Below, piece after piece: positions 36,795 to 48,634 of a stretch of DNA of 64,000 nucleotides. The notes beneath the pieces were generated by a model, which worked only from the letters and a program-made list of their open reading frames with translations, had not been told where the DNA came from and did not search any database. The DNA comes from Lepiota brunneoincarnata. Its lineage: Eukaryota; Basidiomycota; Agaricomycetes; Agaricales; Agaricaceae. Position numbers and translations under genes: made by a program. Where the stretch lies: NCBI GenBank assembly GCA_023014365.1, contig JAEBUN010000001.1:2046001-2110000 (forward strand). Reading direction: 5' to 3'. The stretch's first letter is position 1, and each line of letters opens with the position of its first letter.

Positions 36795-38195
36795 ATGTGG
36801 TTTCCCCGCTCCTTCGCTGACTGGCGTGCCATCGACATCATCTCTTTTTTCAAGCAATCTTTATTCATACCTCGACCGAGATGGAGTGTCGACGACATGC
36901 CAGACCTCACCGGAAAAGTCGTCATCGTTACGGGCGCTAACACTGGCATCGGGAAGGAAACGGCCAAGGCGAGATGGCAACCTGCCCCACCCTTGATTTC
37001 ACACTAACCCATTTGAACGTAGGCATTATTGAACCACAATGCCAAGGTGTACATTGCCTGCCGCACCCGGGAGAAAGCAGAAAGCGCTATCTTGGATTTA
37101 GAGCAGATGACAGGCAAGAAAGCTATATTCTTGCGCCTCGACCTGGCCGATTTGGGGAGCATCAATGCCTCCGTGGACGAGTTTCTGAGGCAATATATCC
37201 CATATACTATGCACCTTACTGCAAGCTAAGTTACGGCTATCATTAGCAAAGAAATTTGTCTTCATGTTCTGTTCAACAACGCGTAGGTCCTCCAGCAGAC
37301 CAATTTGCAGTCACGGAACCTGATGTCACCTAGTGGTGTTATGTTCCCTCCCCACTCACACCTCGCGAATGGATATGACCTTCAATTCCACACGAATGTT
37401 ATTGGTGAGCCCAGCCCGACCAGACTCGAGTCCTCAACTCATGGTAATGCTAGGCCACTTTTATCTCACGAAACTGTTGACTCCCACGCTACTTGAGACC
37501 GCTAAAAGCTCACCACCCAAAAGCGTGCGGGTGATACATACCTCCTCAGTCGTCCAATATGCCGTCAGAAGCCAACTTCTCGACTTTGGCAGCTTCAAGG
37601 GCGGTCCTCAACGAGATAAATATGAGACACGCGAACTCTACATGCAGAGCAAATTTGTGGGTTCATGGAACATCTGTATAAACTTCAGCCGATGACGCAA
37701 GCCTTAGGCTAACAGTGTCGTGTCGAATGAGTTGCATAGAAGATTCGCGGACCAGGGATTAGTGTCCATCTCCCTCAATCCTGGTAATTCTCCCTGCGGG
37801 AAAACTCTGGATGTGTCCTGCTCACAAGGATCTTAGGCAATATCGATACAGAACTCTATCGCCATGTCAATGGCTTTATCTCCGGGCTGCGGGTAAGCCA
37901 CGCCTTTACGATATCCCGAATTAGAAGTAACGCGCGCGGTCTATAGAGACTTATTCTCGCACCCCCGAAGCTTGGGTGCTCTGACTCAGCTCTACGCTGG
38001 TACAGCTGAGGAGGCTGGCGAATGTGGTGGAAAGGTTAGTTATAGCGCGAGCCTCTTTTGAGTTAATGATTCCACCATCCCTTGTAGTTCTTGATTCCTT
38101 GGGCGAGACTTGGTCGGGCCCGCCCCGAGACGGAAGACCCACAACTTGGAGGGGAGCTTTGGAAGTGGCTGGAGGAACAGATTGCCAAGATCTAG
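36795..38195 (+). CDS. Short-chain dehydrogenase/reductase (retinol-dehydrogenase-like)
   Basis: NAD(P)-dependent oxidoreductase of the SDR superfamily. It starts [20 protein letters not shown], a possible membrane-associated leader. The cofactor motif is [17 protein letters not shown], and the next exons give [20 protein letters not shown] and [19 protein letters not shown]. The structural motif [20 protein letters not shown] appears after splicing (37285-37332 region). IHTSSVV and the catalytic YMQSK (YxxxK) follow, then [40 protein letters not shown] and [14 protein letters not shown]. It ends [12 protein letters not shown]. The first intron (36969-37022) has a GC donor. One extra G in GGG at 37974-37976 is needed to explain the change from [10 protein letters not shown] to GALTQLYAG; as written the protein stops about 20 codons later. 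Substrate unknown. Confidence 0.82.
36969..37022 (+). other. GC-AG intron inside the dehydrogenase gene
   Basis: Exon 1 ends ...GAA ACG GCC AAG and exon 2 begins GCA TTA TTG AAC. The 54 bp between start GCGAGATGG and end ACGTAG. No GT donor joins the cofactor motif to [10 protein letters not shown] in frame. Confidence 0.65.
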
Positions 38196-39955
38196 TATTG
38201 AGACTTTCTAGTGTATTGCGATGATACCCCAGTGTTACCTCTGATGTGACTGACATTATACTTCCTTTACACATAGCTTCATACGGCGTGGACAGAACCC
38301 CCAACTGCCGAGCCACCCGCGGGGGGCTCTGGTAACGTCGATTTTCTTTGCTGGCCGAGGTGACGGTTGGCTGTTGGAGGACAGAAATCTGGTCACGAGC
38401 TGTCAGCAAAACAAATTTGTGGCCATGGTTAATAACTGGAGTCGTACTGGGCTCTTGGCCACGTCGAGTAATACTGGTTTCCGTACCAACCCTCCCTCCC
38501 GTGACCTTGAGGATAAGTCTCAAGCACACTTCACAGGAGATCTCGGTCTGCAATTAATTAATCAACCTTAGGCAAGATTAGCTGGGTCATAGCTTTGTAC
38601 CCGATGTGCGGTAATTTGGGTGCTGGTTGATTCCAAAGGTTAATTTACCTAGTGTGGCAGGTGTCACTGACTCGCAGCAGCTCGCAGCCTGGGCTTGCCA
38701 CGACCGGAGGAATACGGAAAATGCCCTCTCAGCCCCGGAAAGCCGGAGAATGTCAGTCACCGGTCCTCTCCAACATGTCCCCTCTGAATCGGGGCATTAT
38801 CGTATAGTGGGTTGATGTACTCGCCCCATTCGCGTCCGGTAGAGAGGTATGAACGTTGCTGGAAAACCAGCCTGAGCCTCGCCAGATGTGGGTCATCAAC
38901 TGACTCTTGTGTTTTTACCCTCCGAAACTGCTGGTATATCGTCAGCCGGTATACAGGGAAGCCCTTGCGTAGAAGGCGCATACTTCAGTGTTTTCGTACG
39001 GTTCCTATCACCACTTTCACTGTGGCGTCCGCGAGTCTCTTGAGAGTTATTCCTAACACCAATGGCAAAGAATGGTCGTCGTCGCGTCGAACGAGATGCA
39101 CAGGGGGGGTACCCAGACCAAGGTCTGATCCCTGTTCTGTCAATCCGGGTTCCAGTCTCATTCTCCAAGAGTGCCGCTGTGTTCATTGAGCTCCAAGCAA
39201 TATCAACACCGAGCTGCATCGCTACGTTCACCAGGGTCCCTGTCCACAAGTAGGTGATCTCGTCACGGCACACCCAGTTGTGTTTTCTAAATCAAACAAC
39301 CCAGTCCGCGGAGATTTTCACCATGCTCTTCCCCAACTCCGATATGCCGGTATGTATGGTTGGCTCGAGGGCGAATTCAATCCCTGTTTTCGGTAGCCTG
39401 ACTCTGGTTCCTGATACGTGCTGGAAGGCCACGAACGTTGAACTCCGACTGATAGCCGGGTCGGGCTCATGCGTCATAGCCCCATTACTTGCAATAACCT
39501 AAGTATGCTCAATGCTCTCCTTTCCTGTTGATCGTGCTTCTCTCGATTCTTCGGGCTGCTGCTGCAAGCGACGACTGACACTCGTTTGAGGAAGACAACC
39601 CCTCCAGCTGGCCTGCATTGCTGGATTGCACCGCTGCTCTCTCCAGGGGCTCCTGCTCGCTCGGCAGCTTATCGGGCCTCTCCTTCCACACGATGTATAT
39701 GGCTATACGGTCCTCGAAGGAATCTGCAAAGTCGCCAACAGCGTCGGTATATTTTCCAGCGATACCAGCCAGTGGGGGCCAAAACTGGCTATAATAATCA
39801 CGGGACATGAATGATCTATGCCGGCGGCCATCCTTGAACGTTTTGTGGCCTTAGGATGAGCGTCAGTGGTTACGGCTACTGTTTTCGGTTGTGTGTGATA
39901 TATCACGTGACCGGCCATCGAATTGGGTACCGCGCTGCCCATTTGAAGGTCAAGC
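38196..39955. other. Intergenic, mostly unassigned
   Basis: No gene recognised. It contains an unassigned minus-strand open frame described separately, and the promoter of the coiled-coil gene on the right. Confidence 0.45.
38896..39477 (-). other. Unassigned open frame interrupted by a single stop
   Basis: Two consecutive minus-strand ORFs (39477-39292 and 39273-38896) are in the same frame and separated by one TGA. Together they give about 190 codons. The first half contains HTGISELGKSMVKISADW; the second contains EITYLWTGTLVNVAMQLGVD. I do not recognise a family. It may be a relic of a gene or of a mobile element, or chance. Confidence 0.25.
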
Positions 39956-41307
39956 ATGACCAACTCCAAGATTGATCCCTCCGCTGCCTTCACCGACTCC
40001 ATTTCCCTCTTCACTCAGTCCGCAACACAGGCAGTAAGATCCCCCTCACATGTATTAATTTGATGGGCTGAATAGTGTTTAGTTCAGTGACCTGCTGGCC
40101 CAAACTCGCACGGATGTGGCACGGGCTGAAGCTGACGCGCGACATGCCAGAAACGAACGTGACAAAGCCTTGAAGTCGCTACAGGAATCTCAGAAGGAGG
40201 CACGACAGTGCAAAGGACAGGTTCTGGAGTACAAGACTGCCGTATGTATACCATAAACACGTCTTGTCCCAACGATCCCCTGACCTCGTTCGCAGCTGAA
40301 GGAAGCTGAACTAACGGTGATTATTGTTGATTGACCAACATTCACTAATCTTATTACGCATTATAGATTAGACACCACCTTGAAAACATAGCACTTCTCC
40401 AACGGGAAACGAGTCAATGGAAAGGTCAGGCCAAGAACTGGCAGGAACACTTCCTCCGAGTCGAACAAGAACGATGTTCGCTTACTTCGAGAATGGATGA
40501 GCTGGTGACAGAACGCCTGGTAATAGTCCAGCTATTATCCCACAACCCGCTGCAAGCTGAGCATACGAACCTAACAGATTCCCACCTATCAGCCAAATGC
40601 ATCATCTGGCGCTTTCGATGGCACCCTATCACCGGAGAGCCCCACGCTTTCTCGTTCCACAAAGTCCTCCAAATACAAGGACAATCTACCACGACATAGC
40701 GAGCTCCCACCATACAGCGTAGCAGCCCAGACACCCCAAACAACCAAACGCTCACCCATACCACCGGGTTCCACTTCACGCGGACATCACAAGGCTTCAG
40801 CCGCAGCACCTTCCCACCACAAGCAAGTGACACCACCAGAAACCCCAGCAGACCAACAACCTCGACAAATCCTCATTCGAAAGGTGCATGCTGTCGTAGA
40901 AGTAAAACAAGAAGAGGAATCAGACGAGGACTTAAGTGAGCAACCTCCCAAGTCGCCCGAAGAAGCTGAAGCTGCACCAATCCCTCGACGTTCAAGACGG
41001 AGCCGGCAAATCATCAACGATGATGACGATTATGAGTCTAATGAACTTTCCCCTGAGGTTGGGTGGAATGGAATAGAAGAAGCGGAGGATGATGAGCTCA
41101 TGATCGGAGCCGGGGTGCGATTACTTTTCCCCGGACACATGTCAACTCCCTAACTTTTTCTCATAGGATGATCTAAACTTCATGGCTCCAGATGCTCAAG
41201 CATCATCCAGTCGGCGGCAGGCTCGTACCACCAAAACAGTACCTAGCAAAAAGCGAAAGCTTAATGCAGCAGATAGCAGTAAGCCGAAAGCGAGACGCAA
41301 AACGTGA
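39956..41307 (+). CDS. Coiled-coil orphan protein with basic C-terminus
   Basis: Six exons add up in frame to 362 residues: 39956-40033, 40083-40241, 40296-40316 (only 21 nt), 40367-40519, 40578-41114 and 41167-41307. Residues about 27-130 form a charged heptad-like coiled coil (LLAQTRTDVARAEADARHAR, LQESQKEARQCKGQVLEYK, QWKGQAKNWQEHFLRVEQER). The middle is Pro/Ser-rich. An acidic stretch (VEVKQEEESDEDLSEQ) is followed by IPRRSRRSRQIINDDDDYES, and the C-terminus is basic (PSKKRKL, KPKARRKT), which suggests nuclear localisation. I recall similar uncharacterised proteins in other mushrooms but no function. Intact frame and regular introns support a real gene. Confidence 0.75.
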
Positions 41308-41410
41308 TTTTTGATTTCGAGTCAACTTCGTTTGTTGTTTACTCTTACTGTACACTCGTCCTAGTAGTAATAAAGAATGTATTCAAGATGCCCGTGCGGT
41401 ATACATTACA

Positions 41411-43076
41411 TTACATGAGTTTTGAAGAACTCCCATAACCACTAGAGCCCGACTTCTTCAGGGCACGAGTAGTGGCAAATAGCACACTATCAAGAAGCGA
41501 CGCTACGGTCAAAACACCCCCAACAATGGCACATGTTCTATACAAAGTTTCAGTGAGCATCGCATCAATCCCCTGCCAAGTATTGAGCACTCACGATGTG
41601 AGGAAGTGGGCAAACGACTGTCTAGAATCTGAGTGTACAACCAGGATGGGTGAGATCTCATAATTGAAAAATGCACCCGGCAAGCCGCTGTTTCCGTGAT
41701 GCACTTGGAGACCGCCCGGGGTTTCACCCCCAGCGCCTTCTGTAAGGTCGCGCTCAAAGTGAGTCACGCTGTATTGGTGGGTGTTGACCTAGTGGCGCCT
41801 TATCAGTATACGAAATGATCGCGAGTAATATGTATCCAACACACGATCTTGCCGTCCATAGTTCGGAATTGCGTCGAGACGACTTTGAGGAAGTATTGGA
41901 ACATGTATTGGACCTTGGTCGTTTGGTAGTGAGCACCGTCGAGAGGATTTCCGGCCAGACCGAGTCGCTGCTTCATGGCACGACCCGCCTCGGCTTTCCA
42001 ATAGTCATACTCATCGTCACCTGGAAACCAGAAGATTCCGTGGTATAAGCCCGGCAGACAACTCTCTTGCTGGAAGAAACCATCCTTACCTTCAAAGGCG
42101 AAGTGGTGTATGATATGAGAGAAATCGTGCTTGTTGCCATCATCTCGGAGGTAGGGAACGAGTTCGTAGAGGTTCCGAGAATTTGTCTGGAACGAACGAC
42201 CAGGGGAAAGGTGGATATTGCCGATAACCTTGTTAACACGAATACGGCCGGAGACATTGCAGCCTTCATCAGCTTGTTCCTTCAATTTATCCGCCCAGCC
42301 CTCATTTTTGCACTAGGAGAATAGTGAACAGATATGCCAAGATATCATGGCGATTACACACTTGTTCAATCGCTTCAGGATTCGCGAAACTCCAACCGCG
42401 GTTCACATAGGCCATCCGCACATCCTCGCAGGTGTTGCAGCACCCACCCTCCGGTTCCAGACCACCATAGCAGGATCCACAATATCCCGCCTTCTTGACT
42501 TCGTTTAGTTTGTCCAAGTCGTTTTGGAGTTCTACAGTATACGAGTTTGGCACTGCTTGTCCGGAATGATCGAGACGGAGCTTGAGGACGTTGTGAGAGA
42601 CGTCGCGCTGAACTTCACCACTGATATCCATCACGTCTACGCTGAGCACTAGAATTTCCGAACAGCAGAGTCGTGAGTTACATGCACCAAACCGGGGTGG
42701 AGGAGTGTAGGCAAGTACATACAGAAGCAAGGGACTTTCGGGAATGTAACATTGAGGTTGACAGTAAGCTTTTCTCCTCTGCTCTTGTCAACGACGATTG
42801 AAGTGTCTGTGTAGACTTTGCGGTAATCCAAGAATTCGAGTGAAGTGAACGTCAAAATGATGGCAGCGGAAATAAGGGTCACTGGACAGACATGGTCAAT
42901 TAGCGGAATATAATAAAAACAAGTGTTATTCACAGAATGCGCCAGTACGAGTCTTGACTTTCACGTCTTCCGTTGTCTATTATTCCGGCTGTCAGTATAT
43001 AAAGCCTATTCCACGAAGAACCGACCTTTCCAAAGGCATCCATGCCTTTAAGGCTGCTAAAAAGACCTTTCGCCAT
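41411..43076 (-). CDS. ERV46: ER-Golgi vesicle cargo receptor ERV46 (ERGIC-3)
   Basis: Subunit of the Erv41-Erv46 receptor, which cycles in COPII and COPI vesicles and retrieves ER residents. Exon 1 (MAKGLFSSLKGMDAFGK) splices to TTEDVKVKTRTGAF and then to LTLISAAIILTFTSLEFLDY, the N-terminal membrane segment. The luminal part has the conserved VPCFLLSVDVMDISGE and the cysteine cluster GYCGSCYGGLEPEGGCCNTC with EDVRMAYVNRGWSF, then GCNVSGRIRVNKVIGNIHLS and SHIIHHFAFEG. The second membrane segment (THFLTSTCAIVGGVLTVASL region, 41480-41560) precedes a short cytosolic tail ending GYGSSSKLM. Frame intact, about 420 residues. The start was chosen at the ATG opening MAKGLFSSL. Convergent with the coiled-coil gene, with 103 bases between stops. 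Confidence 0.92.
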
Positions 43077-43307
43077 TCTAGCTAAGACCAATTCCGGTAT
43101 GTACACCCAGTCGAATATCAAAGAGAGTGTGAGGGGCGAAGAAGAATGAAAGTATGCCTTGGGAAGAGCGACCTATGTCATCGTGTAGCCGATTGTCACG
43201 TGATGGAAATTGACGTGTCAGGTCTCTACCTCCAACGTGGATCACATTATTATATTCAGAGTCCGTGCAATCGATGCATAAAAACATAAATGGGTCCGCC
43301 GCCTCCT

Positions 43308-45784
43308 TCACGGTGCAGCAATACGATCCACTCCCTGCTTCACCCTACCGATGAGATTCATGACCCCATCGCGAAGACCATCAGCTTGTACTCCAACTGC
43401 ATCATTGCTCGTGCGGTAGATACCAGTCCCAGCGGGCCCCCCAAGGCTCACATTTACACCGCCCAGATTCAGATTTAATGCTGGTGCATTGGATGCGGAT
43501 TCAGGCGGTGGATCATAAACTGTCGAGGGAAACTTGTCTGCGGCGGAACGAACCATTTCAACATAACTGGAGAGAAAATCAGTCGCAACATCCACGGGTG
43601 TTCTGGGAAACCAACCTCGAGGAATTGTGTACACACGTGCCGCCAAGTAACAGCCGTACACCAGCACCTGGTGGGAGGGCCCCGTTCGACGCCGTAGTTG
43701 GATCTTGGTTATATAGGGTCACGGTTCTCGCTTCCTCATAGGTTGCACCCCCAATAATGAACACGATGACATCCTGTGGCCTGAATCCCAACGTTAAAAA
43801 TTGCACTAATGAGTCTCGGACCCAACCTACCTTTGTAGGCCCTGATTAGGACCGGCCATTTCGATAAAAGGATAGCTAGATTCCTTTAACCTACCCTTGA
43901 ACAGATTCTCGAGAGTTTGAGAGAGATGAGGTGAATGCTGCGTATACACATTCTCCACACCCTAAAGAGCACGAGGGAGTTGGTTCGGTATAATTGTCAA
44001 AGGTGCAGTAAACCAACCTTGAGCCCTTTCAACGCAGACCGACCCTTAGCCAACAAAGATTCCACTGAGAACAGGTCATCCTGACGCCGATCTGTACCAG
44101 CAATATTGAGGAACACATAGACAAGCTGGAAGACGATGTGTCAACAACCGGACAAGTGTTCCTACGATAACACGCACTCTCGCATCCTCCGGTGGAACAC
44201 CATTAGCAAGTAGAAGATTCATCAAGCTCGCAATATTCGCCTGCTGAGTCTTCTGGTACCTTAACGCGTAGAGAATAGCAACCCGGAGCTTATTCCATGG
44301 TGGGACACTAGAGTCTGAGATAATAGCTTGTACACCCTGGCAAGAACCCGATATAAATAGACATAGGCGCAGACTTGCAACAACTCACCTTGAAATCAGC
44401 ACCGGAACTTGTGGCCAAGCCCTGCTCAATCTCTCCAACGTCAAGTAGCTTATCCCTCCCAACCAAACGGCTCAGTTCTCCAACAAGTGCGACATGCTTG
44501 CTCACATTGCCTCCAAGTTTTCGGAACTCAGGATACTCCTCCACGAAACGCTTCATGTCCGTAATAGACTGGATGCTGGCAGGTGACGTAGCCAAAGATT
44601 TGGACTGATAATTCTGCACATAATCCTTGAGGGCCGTCCCAAGATCACCAAAGGTAGAGAGGTAGTGAGCTTGAAAGAAAGGGTCCGTCGACGTCGTGAG
44701 AGTAATTTCCTGCTATAGATGAGACAATAATAGAAAAAAAATCACAAGGCCACACACAGCAAGCTCTGGTTGGATGTCAGGAACTTTACGCAAGTCAACC
44801 CGCCCGTTCTCAATTCCTAGCAGTTCGTGCACCATGGCTTGGTAAGTCCATTGTGAAAGCAAGGGAGTGACGGGATCATTTCTACGATCGAGGATCAACA
44901 GGAGGGGTGGGACTTGGCTAAGTCGGAATTCAAATAATGATGATTCGGCTTGTATACGATGCTGTGAATGGTATGATTTTCCGGGCGAATAAGCTCCCAT
45001 AAAATTCTACCATACCTGAATCTCCGTTCCGAGTTTCTTTGCCATCGAGCTCATCAGCTCATAGCGAATGATGGGCCGCTTCTTCAGGCTGAGTAGCACT
45101 GCAAGAATACCTTGAACGTGTGCCTCGAGTGCGTCTGGATTCCAAGTGTTTGGGTTATTGCCATACAGAGGTTGTTTCGTTGTGGGAAAGTGATTCAGTG
45201 AGAAGAGGCTAGGAAGCAGTGGCGCATAGTCTGCAAAGTATTCCTGGTTCTGGATTAGGATGCACGATAGGCAAAAAGCGATCCGCCGCCCGCGACGTAC
45301 CTGAACTTCGCGAACTACCTCATACTCATCGACCTCAGCCAAGCGTTCTATGGCGGTTTTGCTTAGGATGTTGCTGAAATCTATCATGCATTCGTTGTGA
45401 GTGACGTGCACATGAGCTGGATATCGCCCGGTATGATTTACCAACTGACACAGATAATACTCTCCATATTTTGGTTCTCTAAGCTCAGCCTCCAGTGCCT
45501 CCAAACTCGATTCGCTGTTTTGTAAGAAGCAGACACACTTCATGTGTGGCATCCGATCCCGTTTCTTGTTGTCTATCCGGTCCGTGAGGTAGACTTGGTA
45601 CGAAAGCAATGTAGATTGCGTGGATGCCAAGGAAACCACTGGAGTCTACAGGGGAGTGAGCATATATCGATCGTAGCATACACCTGTTACGCACGGTATG
45701 CGAGTCCAGCAAAAGCACCTTCATTGAGGAAGGTGTCGACACTAGCTTGTTGACATAGGTCTCTACTGCCTTTACGATGTCCAT
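43308..45784 (-). CDS. VPS45: Sec1/Munc18-family protein VPS45
   Basis: SM protein that binds the syntaxin Tlg2/Pep12-type SNAREs and promotes fusion at the TGN and endosomes. It starts [20 protein letters not shown], then [10 protein letters not shown] splices to [20 protein letters not shown]. Further conserved blocks are [60 protein letters not shown] with [40 protein letters not shown] with [12 protein letters not shown], and [20 protein letters not shown]. All are typical of the Sec1 fold. The C-terminus is a Gly/Asn-rich tail ending GVDRIAAP. Many 45-60 bp introns; frame intact. It lies upstream of ERV46 on the same strand, with 231 bases between, so two unrelated trafficking genes are adjacent. 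Confidence 0.93.
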
Positions 45785-47067
45785 TCCGCCTTGGGATTCA
45801 ATTTACCAATCCACAGCAGCACCCGAGGTAGATTTTTGGGGAAAAGGGTGGGTGAAATGAGTGTGTACCTGAGAGGGAGTAGAATGTCATTGGCACGGGG
45901 CTGCGCAAGGATAGACGCGTGAGATTATGTAAGTAATTCAATCCATTTAGGGGGTTTCCCAATATGGTGGGTCGTTGTTCAGAAAATCGACGCTGCACAA
46001 TCTCTTGTCGAGTAAAATAGGCCAGCCACGATGCTTTCTGGGAAATAGCTGCGTATTTAAAACTTTTCCGATCGCACACACGTTCGTGGAAATATATCTC
46101 TTCTCCCATACGCACGCGCTTTACCGTCCAAAGGACGGCTTCACTTCCTTGGGCACTGTCATTTGAGATGGCGCTCCGTACCCCATATCGCAACTTGCCA
46201 CTCATTGGGCCCAAATAAGCCCATATTTGGTACCGACCATCCATGTACTAAATATGGGTTCTAGTTATTGACTGCCTTGCATTGTTAATTCTTGGAACGT
46301 CGAGGCACTTGCAGACGACACAGAACGCTCAAATCCGTATGGGCTTTTCTTTATCGCCCGCTCCCCGCTAGGATTGATAAATTACACTTGCATGCGGGGA
46401 AGATGCAACAGCATCTCTCAGGGCCATATTCGAAATGAGAATCACCAAAGTTTATTTGCCACATATTCTGCAAAGTTTTTTCCCTTGCACAAGGGCAAAT
46501 GCGATAATTCTGGAGATAAGTTTATGGACAGTGGATCACGGTGAGAGGAAATTGCTCGTTGCGACCTACTATCTTATGAACGGATTCTCATCATGCTGGT
46601 TCCTCTATCTCGCACAGAAGCGGGCCGCGCGACATGCAGCCACAGCCGATTAAGGGCCACATGTGGCGGTCTCAAGGTGTCTACGTCGCGCTCTTGGGTG
46701 GCTATGGACAGATTGACATGAAATGTACAATTTGAACTGTATACGCTCAATATGAAGTGGTACATCCGACCAAGTCATTATGAACTAATCAGACCAGGAA
46801 CTAGGCCAGTTACGGTAAACTCCGAATGGTGTCTCGAGGCGGAGATCAAGGCATCACAGATCACTCCCAAATTATACAGATGTTTTGCACACACCTTCCA
46901 CATCTTCGCTTCTCTGACCAGCTTTTTTCCTAGGCCAAAATTCTTGTGGCCACATACCCAGCAATTCAGTTTTATTCGTCACAACCCCCAGCCACAATAT
47001 GCTTTCCTCAATATTTAAGCACGCCTTCGGCTTTCATGCCCTCTGGTGTTCTCTCTTCAAATTCTCA
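45785..47067. other. Divergent intergenic region, VPS45 / GSKIP gene
   Basis: No gene recognised. A 148-codon minus-strand ORF at 45798-46244 has no motif I know and overlaps the VPS45 promoter region. Poorly supported as a gene. Confidence 0.45.
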
Positions 47068-47425
47068 ATGTCTACCTCGTTTTACGGCCAGGAGCTTCAC
47101 CGTGCCCTGAGGGAGCAAGGTTCCACAATCTATAACTTTAAAGTTATGGAAGCCAGCCCTCTGCAAGCATCTGCTCGGGTCAAGCTCCTCGAGGGGCATT
47201 TGATCAGCATCACACTCACTGCGCAAGGATATAAGGTATGCCTGCCCTCTGATCTTGCTTTCTCCCCTTCACCCTTGTTGGTCACACCTGTAGGTTGATA
47301 ACAACTCCAATGAGAGTACGACCCAAGTGTATGAGACCGTTGAGGATTTACTCCAGTCCGCAAGTCCCCTTTACGCACAGAAACGGAGTGAAGCTTTGTT
47401 TGAAGCTCTCAAACGGCTATCCTGA
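47068..47425 (+). CDS. GSKIP-domain protein
   Basis: Small protein matching the GSK3-interacting-protein domain. Exon 1 reads MSTSFYGQELHRALREQGST, then a beta-strand region with ASARVKLLEGHLISITLTAQ. A 58-bp intron (47236-47293) splits GYK from VDNNSNESTTQVYETVEDLL; it ends SPLYAQKRSEALFEALKRLS. Spliced length is 99 residues. In animals GSKIP binds GSK3-beta and PKA, and related domains occur at the end of Clu proteins; the fungal role is unknown. An in-frame ATG lies at 46999, but the family begins near the one used. Convergent with the OGFr-domain gene, 163 bases between stops. Confidence 0.8.
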
Positions 47426-47588
47426 AGCATCAAATAATTAGTATGTTCCTCTACCCTCTGTTGGGTTTCTTGCATCTTACAAATCGCGCCTGCCTCGTGT
47501 TCTCCGCTGACCCGGCGTTTGTTAGATTGGGCTGCGTCCGGCTTTATTAACACAAATAAGCGCCTCAGCCCATTCAAGGATTATCATG

Positions 47589-48634
47589 CTATTTGTCTAT
47601 CTTATCTGATATTACATGGTCCCATTCAATGCTACCCCATTCTTGCAACGACCCTAGTGACCCACTTTGCTTCCGGTTTTGCAGCGCCTTCTCGTACATT
47701 TCTCTTGTGAACACGAAACTCCCTCCTTCCCTTACCTTCCTGATAACCTCTCCCACCCAGAGTCTTTCATCTGACTTCCTTAGGCAGTTCGACCACCACC
47801 GATCCATGCTAGTCTGAAGGCTACGGGACACGAGCTTCCCATATTCGCTTTGTTCATTGAGTACGTGCAGCAGGAATCCTGCGTTAAGATGTTCAAGTCC
47901 CAGCTCGGATAGGCACTTTAGCATACGTGAAATGCGGAGGTAGTTGTGAGGTGAAGCTGGGACATTTAATCAATAACGGGGTTGGTTGTGAGCTACTGCA
48001 CCGTCACTCACTGGTAAGGTTCCTGTATCGTGCCTCGTAATTCCGTGGCGGAACTACTCGACTGAGCAGCCCAGTTTCTTCCGACATCAACCGCATGCCA
48101 TAGAAATCTAGCATGAGCCTGTATGACCTCACAACTCGGCCCATTATCCTGGCATTAGCTTTCATCATGCCAATTTCGTGAGGTTGAAGGGGCTGAGATT
48201 CCCAGTTCATCCCAGGTTCGCGTATTGGAAACCTGTGGATCATCCGGTGAGTCACCAATGCATGTGTGCCGCTGCTGAGACAATAAGCGAGCTTACAACC
48301 ACTGGATGAATCCATGCTTAAACTCCAGCTTATCATAATCCCCGTACCATCTGGGGACAAAGATTCGTTGAACGGTATCCCAGAGGGCAGATGCAACATA
48401 CCGCTCGTGAATCTCATCGATAAGATGGTTATCTGGCTGGCAACGAAGAGTATTCGAGTAGAATTGGAAGTTGGAAGAGGCTTCGGGGTCGTCTCCTATT
48501 CCAGGATACCCATCAATAAATTCACGTACGCCACGGGGAAGCATCATAGAATCAGTGGATGTAGAGCGAATACTCGTTTCTACGGCCGCTGTGCGACGGG
48601 CTCGTCGCATACGGCGCGCTATGGTAGTTAGCAT
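47589..48634 (-). CDS. Opioid-growth-factor-receptor (OGFr) conserved-region protein
   Basis: Contains the OGFr conserved region, known from animals, plants and fungi. Blocks in order are REFIDGYPGIGDDPEASSNF, FYSNTLRCQPDNHLIDEIHE, DYDKLEFKHGFIQWLFPIRE, PGMNWESQPLQPHEIGMMKA, SYRLMLDFYGMRLMSEETGL and SPHNYLRISRMLKCLSELGL. The C-terminal part is LNEQSEYGKLVSRSL, MDRWWSNCLRKSDERLWVGE and FVFTREMYEKAL. Three introns of about 50-65 bp with good signals; frame intact. In animals the protein binds met-enkephalin, but that function cannot be assumed in a fungus. The N-terminus is uncertain: I used the ATG at 48634, the first in frame. Confidence 0.85.

Noticed and set aside
37285..37340. Stop codon after NNA in the dehydrogenase
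   Set aside because: A normal intron (gtaggt...cacctag) restores the expected NNAGVMFPP motif.
37951..38553. 200-codon minus-strand ORF
   Set aside because: It lies largely antisense to the last dehydrogenase exons; no motif or splice structure supports it as a gene.
45798..46244. 148-codon minus-strand ORF upstream of VPS45
   Set aside because: No recognised motif and no conserved start context; it overlaps the likely VPS45 promoter, so it is more likely chance.
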